A stretch of DNA of 64,000 bases from Plectrocnemia conspersa (lineage: Eukaryota > Arthropoda > Insecta > Trichoptera > Polycentropodidae). The stretch covers positions 124,001-188,000 of the forward strand of contig VTFK01000357.1 of NCBI GenBank assembly GCA_009617715.1, read 5' to 3'. The translations under genes were made by a program, and so were the position numbers. The notes below the pieces were generated by a model, which did not search any database, was not told where the DNA came from, and saw nothing but the letters and a program-made list of their open reading frames with translations. Of the stretch, positions 24,973-38,500 are shown one piece after another (the stretch's first letter is position 1; each line of letters begins with the position of its first letter).

Positions 24973-25320
24973 TTATTCAATTATAATACTTATACTGAAG
25001 CGAAACATTGAAGAATTGTAAATTCTTTGTTCCGAGCGCTGGCGGAGGAATGTCCCCGGAATTGTCTTCTGAGGTCTCTCGTTGCTCGTCTTGACTCGCA
25101 GGGCTGTCCCTGGGCCGTCTCTGGAGCGTCTGGAGTGTATTTCAGCAGGAGCATCGCTTTCTTGATTCGTCTCGTCGCCGTCTGGGCAAATTGTCTCGTT
25201 GGCGTCTGTCTCTTCGACGTCTCTCCGTCGTCTGCCCACTGCTTCGTCTCCCTGCGGTATCCCTTGTATTTACTGGAGTCAAACCTTTTGTATTGTTGAT
25301 TCGGAGTCTCCGGCGAATCA
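24973..25320. other. GC-rich island with open minus-strand frames, gene unknown
   Basis: About 350 bases with roughly half G+C in a region otherwise about 25-30% G+C. It is peppered with CGTCTC/GAGACG-type repeats. Two minus-strand frames stay open for 80 or more codons. One is Arg/Glu/Asp-rich (GRRRRDVEETDANET... SRRSRDGPG); another reads TPNQQYKRFDSSKYKGYRRE. The plus strand also has a 90-codon frame. The simple-sequence character explains the open frames in part. It could be an exon of a disordered basic protein, a non-coding exon, or a CpG-type promoter about 1 kb upstream of the SLC25A39-type gene. I cannot decide. Confidence 0.35.
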
Positions 25321-26351
25321 CAAATTCACAACAATGCAGAGATTAATCAAACAATTGTTGCGCTTCTATATTTGACCAACGAAATACTATGTATTTATAT
25401 AAAAAAAAAAATTCTCTGGAAATTACGAGGGTTTACTGTGGGGGTCTGTTTAGTTTTAGTCTATTGTGTTAATGTGTCGTTATATTTTTGCGGGTTACCC
25501 TTTGTTTAAATTATGCATTCGTTAAGTTATATATTATTATTTTCTCTTGTAAGCATCGTTTAGTTAACCTTGGCATTAACTGCGCGAGTGTGTGGAAATC
25601 TCCCATAGGTTCATAAGTATTTACATTGTGTAAATAATTTGTAATAAATAAATGAAGTAAGACTTATATATAATGCAATACAATCTTTAACAGTAAAATT
25701 ATTGAAAAATATTGATGAACAGACTGTTCATTTAAAAAAACAGAAATTAAATAGTACGCCAAGGAAAAACTAAATCCATGGGGAACTAGGATTTTTATTA
25801 TATAAGGAGACAACATTGTTATGATTTATTGATAAATCAAGGCAATACGACAGAAATAAACTCTATTTTTATAAAGAAGTATAGAGCAATTGTCAGAAAT
25901 TAAACATTGCTTGTTTTTTAACAATTTATTTACCAGTTACAATCTTTTAGAGGTGCTGAAAAATAAAACTATACCAACAGCCGGTTCAGTTTGGGTTAAT
26001 CGGTTTGCCAACTCACCTTTTACTTCTGACAAAGATATAAATAAGAAGTCATAGGGTACATCTGAAGAAATTAGTTCTTATAATAACATTGTAGTGGTTA
26101 AATGGTTGGATAGTTGGACAACTGTATTAGCATCGAATATTATTGCTATTGGTAATACTAAAGGGTTAAAACTAGGTGTATATAATATGTATGTATGTGT
26201 ATGGCAACTCTACATAGTCCTCTAATAATATAAAGTTTTTAAATATAAATTCTATTACTAAATATACATAATTGTAAGGGAGAGGGAGTATTATATAATT
26301 GCAACATATTTTGAAAATATCAGTTTTTTTGTGGTTCATTGAATACATGTA
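25321..26351. other. Intergenic, no gene seen
   Basis: AT-rich, with no frame, domain or repeat pair recognised between the GC-rich island and the TIR element at 26352. Confidence 0.5.
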
Positions 26352-26829
26352 CTAGTTATGACTATACTTCGTTTCATTTAACAGAGTCACTTTGATGATT
26401 ATCTTGTATTTCACAACGGTATTTCATTGGTATGCTTGCGCTGAGCAAAGTTTTCATATACGTTCCAATTACTTCATTGTTATTCTGACACTCGCAGCGC
26501 ACGGACGTCTTCATATGTCACGGATGTGTTCAAATTGTTGTCGCTATACATACGTAAATGATAACGATTGATAAATTATTGATTTTGCTACCTTGTGTCT
26601 TTTATTATTGCAACATAAAAAAATATAGCAACATTTTTTATTTCTCTAAATTTGTTTAAAATATAGAAAGGAGTAATAATAAGTATACCGAACGTATATA
26701 CGCATCTTGTACTTTAAAGCAAATTGGTACACCTAAAGTTGTCATCTTTTTTTCACTCATTAATAATGACGAAATGTATAGACCTCCAAGTGACTCTGTT
26801 AAAAGAAACGAAGTAAAGTCATGTTAGTT
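26352..26829. mobile_element. Non-autonomous TIR element, about 478 bp
   Basis: The left end (26352-26392, containing TTTAACAGAGTCACTT) and right end (26788-26829, inverted) match over about 40 bases with a few mismatches. Shared core: ACTTCGTTTC(a/t)TTTAACAGAGTCACTT. There is no open frame inside, so it is a MITE-class element. A direct target duplication is not obvious. Confidence 0.7.
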
Positions 26830-27330
26830 TGTTAAAACAATCAGATTTAAACTGAATTAGATTTTTGATCTCTTACCACTGCAAGTTTAAATATATTTCT
26901 GATATGTATTTTTATAATTAGTATATTAGGATTTTATTAATATAATGAAATCTTTATAAAAATAGCAATTTTATTTTTTATCAATGTCACTATATACAGA
27001 TAATATTTAAAAAATATAAAACATTACCTTTATCTCAACGTGTACGTATATATTTTTATTGATAACACATCTTTGTTTCACACAACTAATTGACATTATC
27101 TTATTTATCTGTTTTTGAAAAATAAATAAGGTTCACATTTCAATTATTATATAATTATCGTTAAGCAATTTAACATCTAACTTAAACGCAAATATAATAA
27201 ATATTAACACAAAATTCAATTAAATAATAAATTAGTTAGTAAACTTAATTAAGTATGAACATTTATATGAATCACTCACTAACAATTAATATATACACAA
27301 AATCAGTCAAAATCATGATATAAAATAGTT

Positions 27331-30300
27331 TCATCGTTTTGTAAACAAATCAACGAACGATCCAATGATGCCTCTGCTTTCGCTCTTCTCAACTCTATTT
27401 CTTTGTCCTGGTATGGATGGTCTGGTGGGTCTAGGAGTTGGCCTAGTACTCCAATTGGATATATCTTGGGAGACTCCAATGATGTTAGTATTTGGTCCAC
27501 CAACCAATAAACCAGGCTTCCAAGTGTTGGCTTCGTTCACGTAGTCATCGTCGATGTATTCATGAACTGGAATTGTAACACCACCTGAGTAGATTAAAAG
27601 ATTATGTTAGTGTGTTATGCACCGCATCCAAGCTATTAGTTTACCGTTTCTGTTATTACTGTATTGCGGTCGCGAAGGCTTTTGAGGTCTCTGAGGTCTG
27701 TCGCTGAACCACCCCCAGAACCAATCGTCGCCGAAAGTGAAGGGAGTGTTATATGAGGGTCTATTGGGTCTGTGAGGTCTGTGAGGTCTGTGTGGTCTGT
27801 GAGGCCTTTGAGGCCTCGTAGGCCACGCGTCTTCTGTTATTATACCAGGGAACAAATTATTCCAGAAGCTATTTGCGCCGTTGTTACCATTTTGAGGACC
27901 GTGAGGACGTTGAGGACGCTGAGGACGCTGGGGCCTGATTGTGGGCCGGCTGTATGTGTCTGCAGCTGAATAAGATAAGATTGAAAATAAAAATAAAAAT
28001 AAAAAAAAACATTAAATAAAACCATAAAATACGTTTTTTGAGATTTTGTCAATGACAGAGATAAACAACATTATAAATAGTATTTTAAGAGCTGATATTA
28101 CTAATTCTGCCAAAGCTGAATACTATATTAATATTGTCACAATAAATTTTATGCTAATTGATTCAAGTCATTTAATAAAAGTTTATTTAATGGGGAAATA
28201 CATCTGCATGTCAAAACTTGGTTAAGAAATGTATACCTTCTGACAGGTGATACGAATAAAGTAAGTTCTGAAACTATATTTCGAAAGTCACTATTCAGTA
28301 TACATTATATCAACCAATATTATTTATTTTGGTGACTGAGATGTTCAGATAAATATTATATATTTTTCAAGTATTGAATTTTTTGTAGCGGAATATCTGG
28401 TCGCCTTGATCTACTAATCACTAGTTAATATACAATTTTAGTTGTTTTCGCATTTTTCAACATAACATATTGTTCCTTGACACTGCGGGCCTAATATACA
28501 ATTGCGGAAACTTAATGGCTAAAACCTGGCGTTGGTAAATTAATTTTAAGTTAGAATATACATGTAGATATGTTCTAGCTCTAATTCATTAACATTTTAA
28601 AAAGTCCCTAGTTATACAGCAAAAAATCTGTATTATAATATTGAATGAATTAAAATATGATTCGGTGTGGTCATGTGGTTTGCCGAGACGCACTTTTCCG
28701 ATCTTTAAGATAATATATATACTTAAACATACCTCCTTCTTCTTCGCTGTTCACCGGATCGTAATCGCCGGATTGTTGATTGTTTCCATCCACTGTGACT
28801 AAATCTGGGTTGTCATTTGGACTCGCTGGAGGACTCGGCGGATCGCAAACAGGTCCGAAATCATTCGCAAAATTTGGAAAATTTGGAAGATTTGGAAGGT
28901 TTGGAAGATTAGGAAAATTTGGAAAATCCTGGAAAGGATTCGATCCTCCGTTATTTCCGAATAGTAATCCCAACGTCTTGTGCGACGGTTGATCGTCTCT
29001 TTTCGGCGCTATCTTGTTAGACGGACACGGGTTGAATCGTATACAATGAGATTTGCACATCAATACTGCCAAAACAATCTGTAACAAAGAGCAAGTTAAC
29101 GGTGAATATATTGACAACTTATTTTTCAGCAAAGATGTGCAAAGATGTCGACCTCGACCTCGTTGCAAAATTTCTTAAGAATCAATAGCCCGTGTGTTGC
29201 ATAACACATAACCATATTCGGATGTTAGATCATAATAATTTGCCTGGTTTTGCAGCCATAATAAAAGGCGTGGGAAGAAAGCATTTCTACAAGTGTTCGA
29301 GGTCTACGTGGAGTGAAAATTAGTGGTCAGTACAATGATGCAATAATATGAATGTAACCTAGTTAATTATTATAATATTTATTTTTTATGTAAAAAAATA
29401 GTATGATTAAGATCTAATGAGAATCTTAAAAATCTCATAAAAAAATATATTAACGATCACCTTTTACATTTACCAGCATATACAACCAGTGACTGATATC
29501 CGAAAGAACTGGGTTCAAAACCCACATAGAACTTAGTTATTATTTTATAATTAAAATTTTGATCGATTATCACAGATAAGGTTTTTTAGATTTTTCCTAA
29601 TCTCACGGATAAATATCGTGATGAATAATTTAAAATAAAATTCTGCTTGATCGTGAATAGTGACATATTGATTGTAAGCTGAATAAAAATATATCACTGA
29701 TTTCAGTCTTGTGTCTCATTACTTAGTAGTTGTTGATTATGTTTACCCCGTTGTAATGATATTCATGTTGCAACAGAAAATTTAAAATTTACATTTAAAA
29801 AAAATATTATTTGCGTTGGTATAAATAAACATTGAAAATTTAGACTGATATTTGTGTTTATTGGAAAAATATCACATGTTACTAACAACTTTTTATTCAG
29901 GTAAATTGCAGATGTTTTGTAAAATCATATTCGCCTAGCTATTAGTTTTTTTTTTACATTTTTAACCTGTTCTTATAATATAATTAACAACAACAACATA
30001 ATAATATACACAGGGGAAAATAATACGAAGATTTAGGAAACCTTTGTAAATAGATATTAATATATACCAAGCGCAATGCTTTTTGGAAGCTAATTTAAGA
30101 AAATAATATACTAATATTGAAATTTCTATAAGTCTGTTACTACATATTTATACACCATGTGCAAGATATGCATGTTAGATAGAACATACCAGATTCCTTT
30201 TTACATATGTATATAAAAACAAATAACTATTTTTAATTTTAGATTTTTTGATATTTAAAAAAAATACTATTTACATTTTTATACTTTATTAAAATATGGC

Positions 30301-31206
30301 AACACTTTTAAGCAAGATATTTCATAAAAATCTGACATTAAAATTTTTTGTTGCTATATTTTAAATTTAAAAATAATAAGACCAATATTTTTCTCTCTTA
30401 ATATAAATTATTGTTTCCATTTAAATCTTAATTATGTTTAATTTTTCATCTGATTTTTTTTATTTATTTATAATATGATGATAAATTCATGAAATATAAC
30501 AAACATATGTACATATAATAAATGTATAAAAAATATTGCTGCCACAAAGATAAGATTAATATAAATGTTAAATTACAGGCTGATTTTAATAGCGTCATTC
30601 TTCCTTTTCATAACACTTTTGCTTTTAATTGTACATATTTAATTTAATTTCCCTTTTTAACTTTGAAAACTAATAATTATATCTAGAGTCAGATTTAAAT
30701 CAATTTAATATTTATTACTATCAATATATTTTTTCATTATTCTAGTCAAAGTTAAAATCAGTGCGAAAATTTGCTAAAATAGAATCGAATTTTATATTAC
30801 TCATATGAAAAAAGAGTACATTATTAATATAGTTTAACTCAGTGTGTAATTTTATGTAGAATTTTGAATATCTTATTTTTGTGGCAAATAGTGAAAAATT
30901 AAAATATATTTTATTAGGTTCGTTTTTATGTAATGATTTGTATTTTATATTAATTGATTTAAAATAAGTTATATATTTTTTAATATAATGCACATGGACA
31001 AAATTCATATTATTTAGACTAATGTCACTTTAAGTTGAAGTCATATTGGCGTTCATTTTAAACTGATTTACAATTGATTGTTTAATATTGAATATTCAAC
31101 TATAACATAAGTTACTTTATATATGAATATAAAAGTCACAAAAACACGATGAATATAAAATAATTAAAAATAACACAATACTCACGATTATACATTTATA
31201 ATCCAT
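27331..31206 (-). CDS. Secreted proline-rich repeat protein with PNL/PNF and RPQ/RPH repeats, function unknown
   Basis: Four exons, phase-consistent: 31206-31186, 29078-28733, 27965-27645, 27584-27331, giving 313 residues. Residues 1-19 are a signal peptide (MDYKCIIIVLAVLMCKSHC) split by the first 2.1-kb intron. A segment of about residues 55-80 has three-residue repeats PNFPNLPNLPNLPNFPNF. An acidic Asn/Asp/Glu stretch follows (to SEEEGAADTY). Then come two blocks of Arg-Pro repeats (RPQRPQRPQRPHGPQ; RPQRPHRPHRPHRPHRPNRP) flanking NSFWNNLFPGI. After FGDDWFWGWFSDRPQRPQ the C-terminus ends RVEKSESRGIIGSFVDLFTKR. Trp-rich short blocks alternate with the repeats. The composition recalls proline-rich antimicrobial peptides, and also extracellular structural or salivary proteins. 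It matches no family I can name. Only three or four Cys are present. Confidence 0.75.
29465..29560 (+). repeat. tRNA-derived SINE fragment
   Basis: A pol III B-box-like GGGTTCAAAACCC at 29511-29523 follows a degenerate A-box region (ccagtgactgatatccg). This is the layout of a tRNA-type SINE head, followed by AT-rich tail sequence. It resembles the copies near 33.2 and 51.6 kb and lies in the first intron of the repeat-protein gene. Confidence 0.55.
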
Positions 31207-34200
31207 GATGGAAAATGAATCAAAACACACGGAACGATATATTCATTATTGCCGTAATCGTCCGTATCCTCTGTTGAGAAATAAGCACCAGTTAAATGTC
31301 AATATCTGTCGGAAGTTTGTAAAGCACAGTGGCGCTCGTGATGATGGCCAGAAAGAAGTGACGTAGTATCAGTCGGTCACTTTCTTTTTCATCGGTGTTG
31401 CGCCGCTGCGAACACCCACGAGTGGAAGACCAGAATGGAGGTGGATGAAGAATTGTGCTAACACCCAAAAATACGGACGTTCACCCACATGACCGCGTTT
31501 CGCACAGTTAACCCTTCAGAAACATACGTGCCTTTAATATCATATAAAAAACTATACGTCTTGTGCCTTACTCGCTATTTTTATCAAATATTGCTAACTA
31601 AAAAGTTACACAGTTCTATGTAATCGTATATATTATACAACAATAACAACGTTCGAGATTTGTTTAGGACTCTGAGTGAAGGTATATGTTATTTACTATG
31701 AATTTTTACAAAAACAAATATAGAAATAGATTATTAAATGTGATACATTCGAGTGAGAGTGAGAAAATATTGACACACATGAATGCAATATATTGCTTAA
31801 GCTACTTGAAATATATTTATTAAAATCCAGTGTTTTAATAAATTTTCTGTACATGTATTCCTGTTCAACCTTTCTTCGACCTTTTGGTTAATGATCGCCG
31901 AAGTTCCCATCTGAACCGTTTCTCTTTAGGCGTTACACATTTCGGTGTGTGTCGAAAAAGCGATGCAATTGGCTAGCAAGTATTCTTATCTGCGATTCGC
32001 TAGAGCTGTCTGAATCTAGTATTATAAAATATGTGACACTTGGTCACAGGGATAAGACGTGATGGAGTCACAGCAGCAGAAATGAGCTAGGAGACTGCAT
32101 CACACGAAATACACACCCGACAATAATACAACTCGACATGCTAGATAAGACTCTCCAACTTCCATGACTAGTCATATCCACTGCCTGATTGCGGCATCCA
32201 GAATTTTCTATATGTGTTTATTACATAAATTATTACCAGCTTTTTTGCAGCAAAGTCACACCACTTTATTTAATTTATACAAATTTCAAATGGCAGTGTT
32301 CCAATGATTAACTGTTAAGTTTACCTCTTTGATTTGCAAAAGTTAAACGTATTTGGTTTACATATTGTAATATATATTATAAACTAATGTCTAATATTTT
32401 ATAAAATCACCGACATGATAGTCATGCAATTGTCGAGGACTAAACAATCATAAAAATATTACAATCCGTTAATATTCTATTACCAACATTAACATATAAT
32501 CGATCTACAACATTTCAGTGCAAGGACAGAATAACAACACGATTTTGTAACAGTGACACATTGAAAACCATGTTTAAAATGAGATTAATGATATGTGGGC
32601 AAAGTTGAGAAATATTATTATAAACTAATTATATATTCACGTTATTTAAGTTTAATAATAATATTTATAATTTTCAAGCATTTTATATTCAGTGCAGGGT
32701 TAAACCATTGTATGACTAATTGTCTATATTCGCGCATTAAATATTATTATTTATGCACCTATAGTGTTATGCAATAACATACGTACGGATGATGTAGTTT
32801 CTTGACAAACAAATTAGTAATTGTTTATTAAAATCTATATTTTTGTATTTAGGATTGCAAAAGGTATATTAGAATTGCGAAATATACAAGGACATTACAC
32901 ATATTAAATTGTTTTTAATCGATTTGCTTTGAACTAGAACTAGTTAAATTAATTTATGGATAGTTATGGAAAATATAGTGTCACACATCTTAACCAATAA
33001 AAATGTCACGAGCTGGAATTCACAAAAACTCCAAATATATCTAAGATCACTGTCGATAATAATTAGTAATATTTTAATAAGAATTTAAATCAATAACCTC
33101 TGACTTTTTTGTTGAAAACATACTGTAATTATAATTATATAATAATTATAAGACATAATAGAAATTCAAAAACACTAATGTTCATATGGGATTTGAACTC
33201 AGATCTTTCAGGTCAATAATCAGCGACTTGTACCACTGCTGGTTAACTTTTATTATGATTAACGATTAATGATTATATTAATGAAGTTTCTTTGTGAGGT
33301 TAGAAAAATCTATATTTACAAAAATATTTTTCAGTTAAGAATATGAAAGTCACAACATTTCTGTCTAGATTAAATTATTCACCTCTCTACAAGATATGCC
33401 ATTTTAGGTTTCCAGATTAATATCAAGCAATGCAAATTTATGCACGTCATGATTGAAAATAAAATCGTTCTAGTCAGAATCGAATTTCACTGATTTCTCA
33501 ATATCGCACCATAACTTTATTCATTTTCAAAGCACGTTTATTCCTGGAAAGCACTTATAGATTTACTATGTTTGCACTTTCATCAAAATGCATAATATTT
33601 GCATACAACCATTAAGGTATTGTCGTTATGTAATCCCAAACTGGAAGTGTCTGGAATTGACAGTGGTTTTACCCACGCCACCAATTATCTAGGTCTATTC
33701 ATATTTTTGAACAAAAGTATCATTACGCCCGTATTTTGATAAGCGGAAACGAAAATTACCAAATTTGACCGCGAAACTCAACTGCGCATTGGTTTAACTG
33801 TACCTATATAGGTAAGTTTCGCAATGTTTACGGTCGATTAAAATTAGGTATTCGATGTACGAAGCGACCTCAACTAGACCTCGAATGGTAATTTTTGGGT
33901 TTTATTTTAGAGTTCAAAAGAGCGGATACGGTACGCCTTTCGCGGATTTCAACTGGATCACTGTTGCAGAAATAAATTAGCGTTGCGAGAATCGTACATG
34001 AGTTATTTCGAAGAACAATGGTGGAAAAAATTCTCACCATTTTTTTTTACAATAATGGCAATGGAAAGTAAGAGCATTCGATTCAGTTTTTGGATTCAAC
34101 GCTACATTTTTACCAAATTATTGTGCATGCAGTAGTTTATATTAAGAATTATTCCCAGTACCTAATATTTGGTATTTTATAATTTATATTGTGTAGTATA

Positions 34201-35069
34201 TAGGTTGAAGATTACATTACATTTATATTTTTTTTCTTTTTTTTTTCTTTTTTTTTCTTTTTGGTAAGGTGTTTATGTACTTTGACCTAAACTTAACGTA
34301 TTTTATGTTCTTTTATTATTCTTATTTATGTAATTCCTCTTAATTTAGCTAATCAATCGTAAATTGTGATAATGGTAATTAACCAGCAACCAATGAAATG
34401 TAAATATATATGTTTAAAAAATGTATTATTTAATTATGTAATAAACAAAAAATAAAATAAAAAACATTACATTTATATAGCGTTTTGAATGACGTTTTAT
34501 TATTTATTTAATGTGCATAGTTTATTGCATTTTCTTAACGCAATACAATATAAATAATGTTTTATTTTTTATTGTATTGTACTTGACATATATTAAGTGG
34601 GTCTGAAATATAATAAGCTAATTTTAAAGTTACGTAAGCAATAATTTATCATTTAACTATTAATTAATAAAAATGTTATTATAAATTAAAACTATTTAGG
34701 TGTTTTTTACATTTTTTTAAATATTTAATTGCATTGTTTAAAATTATAGTATCCAATATTCATAATGAAATTAAAAGATTTTTTATTTGTATGTTTGTAA
34801 ATCGCACCCTCTGAAAAAAAACGTAGAATACATGTTTTCTATGTTTATTACACGGTAAAAATTTAATTAAAAAATAATAGTTAATAATACTCTCATAAAC
34901 ATGCGTTTATTCTTAGTTAAAATAAGAATGGTTTTAAATTATTTTTAAACGTTACTTGAAATACGGTCGTACAATTTGTGCAAAGTCTGGAAGTCGTCTC
35001 AAACTCTTGGAAATTATTGTCACTGTTTTATGATCACAATATTTTTAATACACCAAAATATTTATTTAT
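31207..35069. other. Gene-poor intergenic stretch
   Basis: No gene recognised. A less AT-rich patch at 31320-31500, just upstream of the repeat-protein ATG, is probably its promoter or a 5' untranslated exon. A patch at 33640-33980 is also less AT-rich but has no long frame. Homopolymer T/TTTC runs lie at 34228-34262. The SINE at 33157-33250 is listed separately. Confidence 0.5.
33157..33250 (-). repeat. tRNA-derived SINE copy
   Basis: On the minus strand an A-box-like ccagcagtggtacaagtcg is followed by cctgaaaga and the B-box GAGTTCAAATCCC (around 33187-33200), then cattagtgtttttgaatttc. The same order occurs on the plus strand at 51605-51705, with tagtgtttttaaatttctat after the B box. The two are copies of one SINE family. 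Confidence 0.75.
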
Positions 35070-35551
35070 ATATTTAACGGGGACCCGACAAAGCCGCGCC
35101 GGACAATCCCGCGCTGACTAAGCCGCACCGACATAGCCGCGCAAGACAATCCCGCGCAATACAACCCCGACATTGCCGCGCAAATCAAAATTATAAAATT
35201 GAATAAAATGACAGAAAATGATTTTTTAATTCTAATTATTTTGTTTTGTGGACAGCTCTATCACTAGTGATTCGCTTTTTGAACAGTTAGTCATAGATTG
35301 GATGATGCTGGACAGTTACAAAATATACCGAAATGAAAATAAATCAATACAATATCATTAAAAAAGGTTAGGTTGTTTATATATATGAAAGTCGGCGCGA
35401 TATATATATATATATATATATATATTTGTAATTATTAATAAATAAAAAAACCATGTTATAAAATTAATTTTGTTTTTGTGCGCGGCTATTTTGCGCGGCT
35501 ATGACGGCACGGGATTGTCCTGCGCGGCTTTGTCGGGGTGCCATATTTAAC
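35070..35551. mobile_element. Complete 464-bp MITE flanked by a 9-bp target-site duplication
   Basis: The element is 35079-35542. It is flanked by exact direct repeats ATATTTAAC at 35070-35078 and 35543-35551. The 15-base termini align as inverted repeats (GGGGACCCGACAAAG against GGCACCCCGACAAAG), and similarity continues through CCGCGC-GGACAATCCCG. Subterminal copies of the AGCCGCGC motif recur at both ends, and a (TA)n microsatellite sits inside at about 35400-35426. There is no coding capacity. A 9-bp duplication with long subterminal repeats points to a Mutator-like element; a hAT relative (8 bp) is less likely. The superfamily is inferred. Confidence 0.88.
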
Positions 35552-38500
35552 GAGTGTGTAAATATATTTTAGGTGTGCATGATAATTGTCTTTTCATGTT
35601 TAATTGTATAATTATTATTTGCATAGTGGCCATTATGAAGCATATCAAGTCATGATGGTCAGATTTATAATAGAAAATGAAAAAAAATTTGGTAATATTT
35701 ATTTGCAATTTATAGCTGTTGTACTTATATTGCATAAATCCGGCAACTATAGAATTTTTAAAACTTAATCAGAGAACAGTTATGCTGAGCATTTGTGGTG
35801 TTTGAGTTAAGGTCTATTATCGCAAAATGCGCGTTATTTCACCAAATATCCGGTTATTTTTTTTTTAAAACAAAATACACACTTAGAACATTATCTAAAT
35901 AATATTCTTTTAACCAGACCGCTAAAATTCCGGTTTTTTTCGTTGCATAGAAAAAACCATTTAGTTTTAATGAAATTTTTACCAGATTTTGTACAAATTG
36001 AAAAAAACGCGATGCAATGTTTATGGGGGGTTAAAATTTAATATTTTATATTATATTTAAAACGAGATTTTTTTGGTTTATGCAATTCAAGATTTTTCTC
36101 TTAATTTTTAATTCACTTTAATTGGATAGCACGGTAGAGATTCTAGGATCTTTCATTATTTTTTTATATTTAAAAATCATTTGAAAAAAGTATTTCATTC
36201 ATTTGATCACATAGCAAAAAAAAATAGAATGTTGTTAAAGAAAGCTGTGCGGACTTAAAGCAGTGCAAATTAGACAATAAAAATAAATATAAATGTCTGC
36301 TCTCGCTTTAGTACTAATAACGTAGTCTCTAAGTAGTCTTAAAGATCGAGTTGAACTATTGTAATGGTCTTGTAAAAGCTTCTAACGGTCATTTCTGATT
36401 TGACGTAAATTCAATTAGTGTGAGTTCATTCCAAGTCGGAAAAGAAGTGATACTTCTGGATAAAGTTCCTGACTGAAGAATTCTAAACAAGTATATTCCT
36501 AATGGAAGTGTTTTAGAGAGTGAATTCAGTACGGCTATTTTTTTTTTCTAAATTGGAGCTACAACGCCACAGTTCTCAATAATGCCATGATTTATGGTGA
36601 AGCTAGACTATTTGATATTGTGTTGAAGTCTAGAGTCTAAGCCTTGCATAAACACATATCCAGAACTAGAGAGGGGATAAAACGCTACGACCTGCGCTTT
36701 GGATCTTATCGCTTGTGTATGTAACACGCTTCACAATTATTAATTGATTTCAATTCAGTAAGAATTTTTCAACTATATTTCGAGTTTCATATTATAATTT
36801 TAAAAATAACGCAAATATATCTAATTATTTATTAACTTTTGCGGAACCCATACAAAACACTAGCAGAACCCCGGCTGGTAAAAATCGGCAAAGCACTATA
36901 CTTTGTATTTGGCACCGACCTTCTAGACGTAGTTAGTGGTTGTTTGTGCTTTGAAACTAAATAGATGTTAGCTGAGATAAGTGATCGTTTGTTTTATGCC
37001 GACGAGAAGAAACTTTGTACTAAGTAAGGCTAAAAGACACAAATAAATAAATTAGTATTTTATAATATTTTATAATATTTAGTCATCCCAGAAAGTTCAT
37101 GCGACTTATTTCGACACTACGATTACGGGTGGTCAAAAAAAAAATATTGTAACAAAACACTTTTTTAGATTTAATTAAGAACGCTTTTTCCTCCGTCTTA
37201 CAAAAATAGTAGTTTTTAATAAATACTGTTTTTTAATGTATTTTTGTGATTTTTAATTTTTAATGTATAATAAATTGCATTAAAAACGTAATAACACAAG
37301 AAATTGTTTCAAATTATTTTTTTCTGAGAGATTTGTTATTTTTTCTCCATTAAGTTTAACGTACATAACCCTAATTCTATAATAATTTTTTCGATGTAGG
37401 TAAACATACAATTTAATAATTACATAATAATTTCTGTATCATTACGCTACTTGTGTCGAATAACGTCACTATTGCGTAAAACCTACAATGGCCATATATG
37501 TACGCGATACTAAATCGAATATTGATATTAAAAGCTGTGATGAAAATATCGCACGTATTGGTCACCGTGTATTTGCATAAGGATATAATTTTTGGACCTA
37601 ATTAAAGCGGTCAATAATACGGGTTTTGTAATATACAGAAAAAAAGAAACAGGTACCTAATTAGATTTAAGTATGGATGTATTTTTTACAATCATGTAGT
37701 AGCACCTCTAGTGACAGTTGCGATAAATTAAAATGTTTATTAAATTTATAATATAGCATAACTGCAATATTTTAATACAAATATTATTATTTATGTATTT
37801 ATAATATTATTAATTGTTGCTTTAAAAAAATTGATTGTGAAAAAATGTTAGGAAATTTAACAATAGATGTCACTATTATTGAAAAAAATATTAGATTAAA
37901 ATTTTACTCTAGCTTTAATAGAATATACATCTATAAACATACTATACATATCATAAGCCGGAAATTATAGTTAGGTCGTTATATTAATATTCCTATTGCA
38001 GCTTTCGAAGGATGTCTGCCAATTTCAAACAATGGAGGCTTTCGACCTTAATAATAATTTATTTATTTATAAAAGGACGATCGGAATAATAAAATATAGA
38101 TCACTAACAACTCATTTTTTCGGTATGAACAAGTCATAATATTTTGAGGCCTCTTTGTTCGTTTAGAAGCGTAATTATAGTAATTCATCACATTCTTCTT
38201 AATTGGAAAATTGCACTAACTACTATGCTACTTCTTCCGATAAACATTATTGAGCTGCTCATTCGTTTGCATTGGATAACTACAACACTATTAAAATTAT
38301 CGTTTACCATTGTTATTATACATGGGTTTCATCAAGGCTTTCCATAAAATAGTTGATGAATGGCGAATTTATATGACACATAATATATGTACTTTATTCA
38401 AAGCGCATTTTATGTATGCAAATAGTATACATCTTTAAAGTATGCATTGAATAATAAAGGCATTGTTAATATTAATATCAAATTAATTAATATTAGTATA

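Noticed and set aside
27772..27969. Plus-strand frame rich in Arg-Ser-Val and Arg-Thr-Leu repeats
   Set aside because: Antisense of the RPH/RPQ repeats of the minus-strand secreted gene.
28780..28992. Plus-strand KFGRFGRFG repeat frame, resembling a neuropeptide precursor
   Set aside because: Antisense of the PNL/PNF repeats; the minus strand has signal peptide and consistent splice sites.
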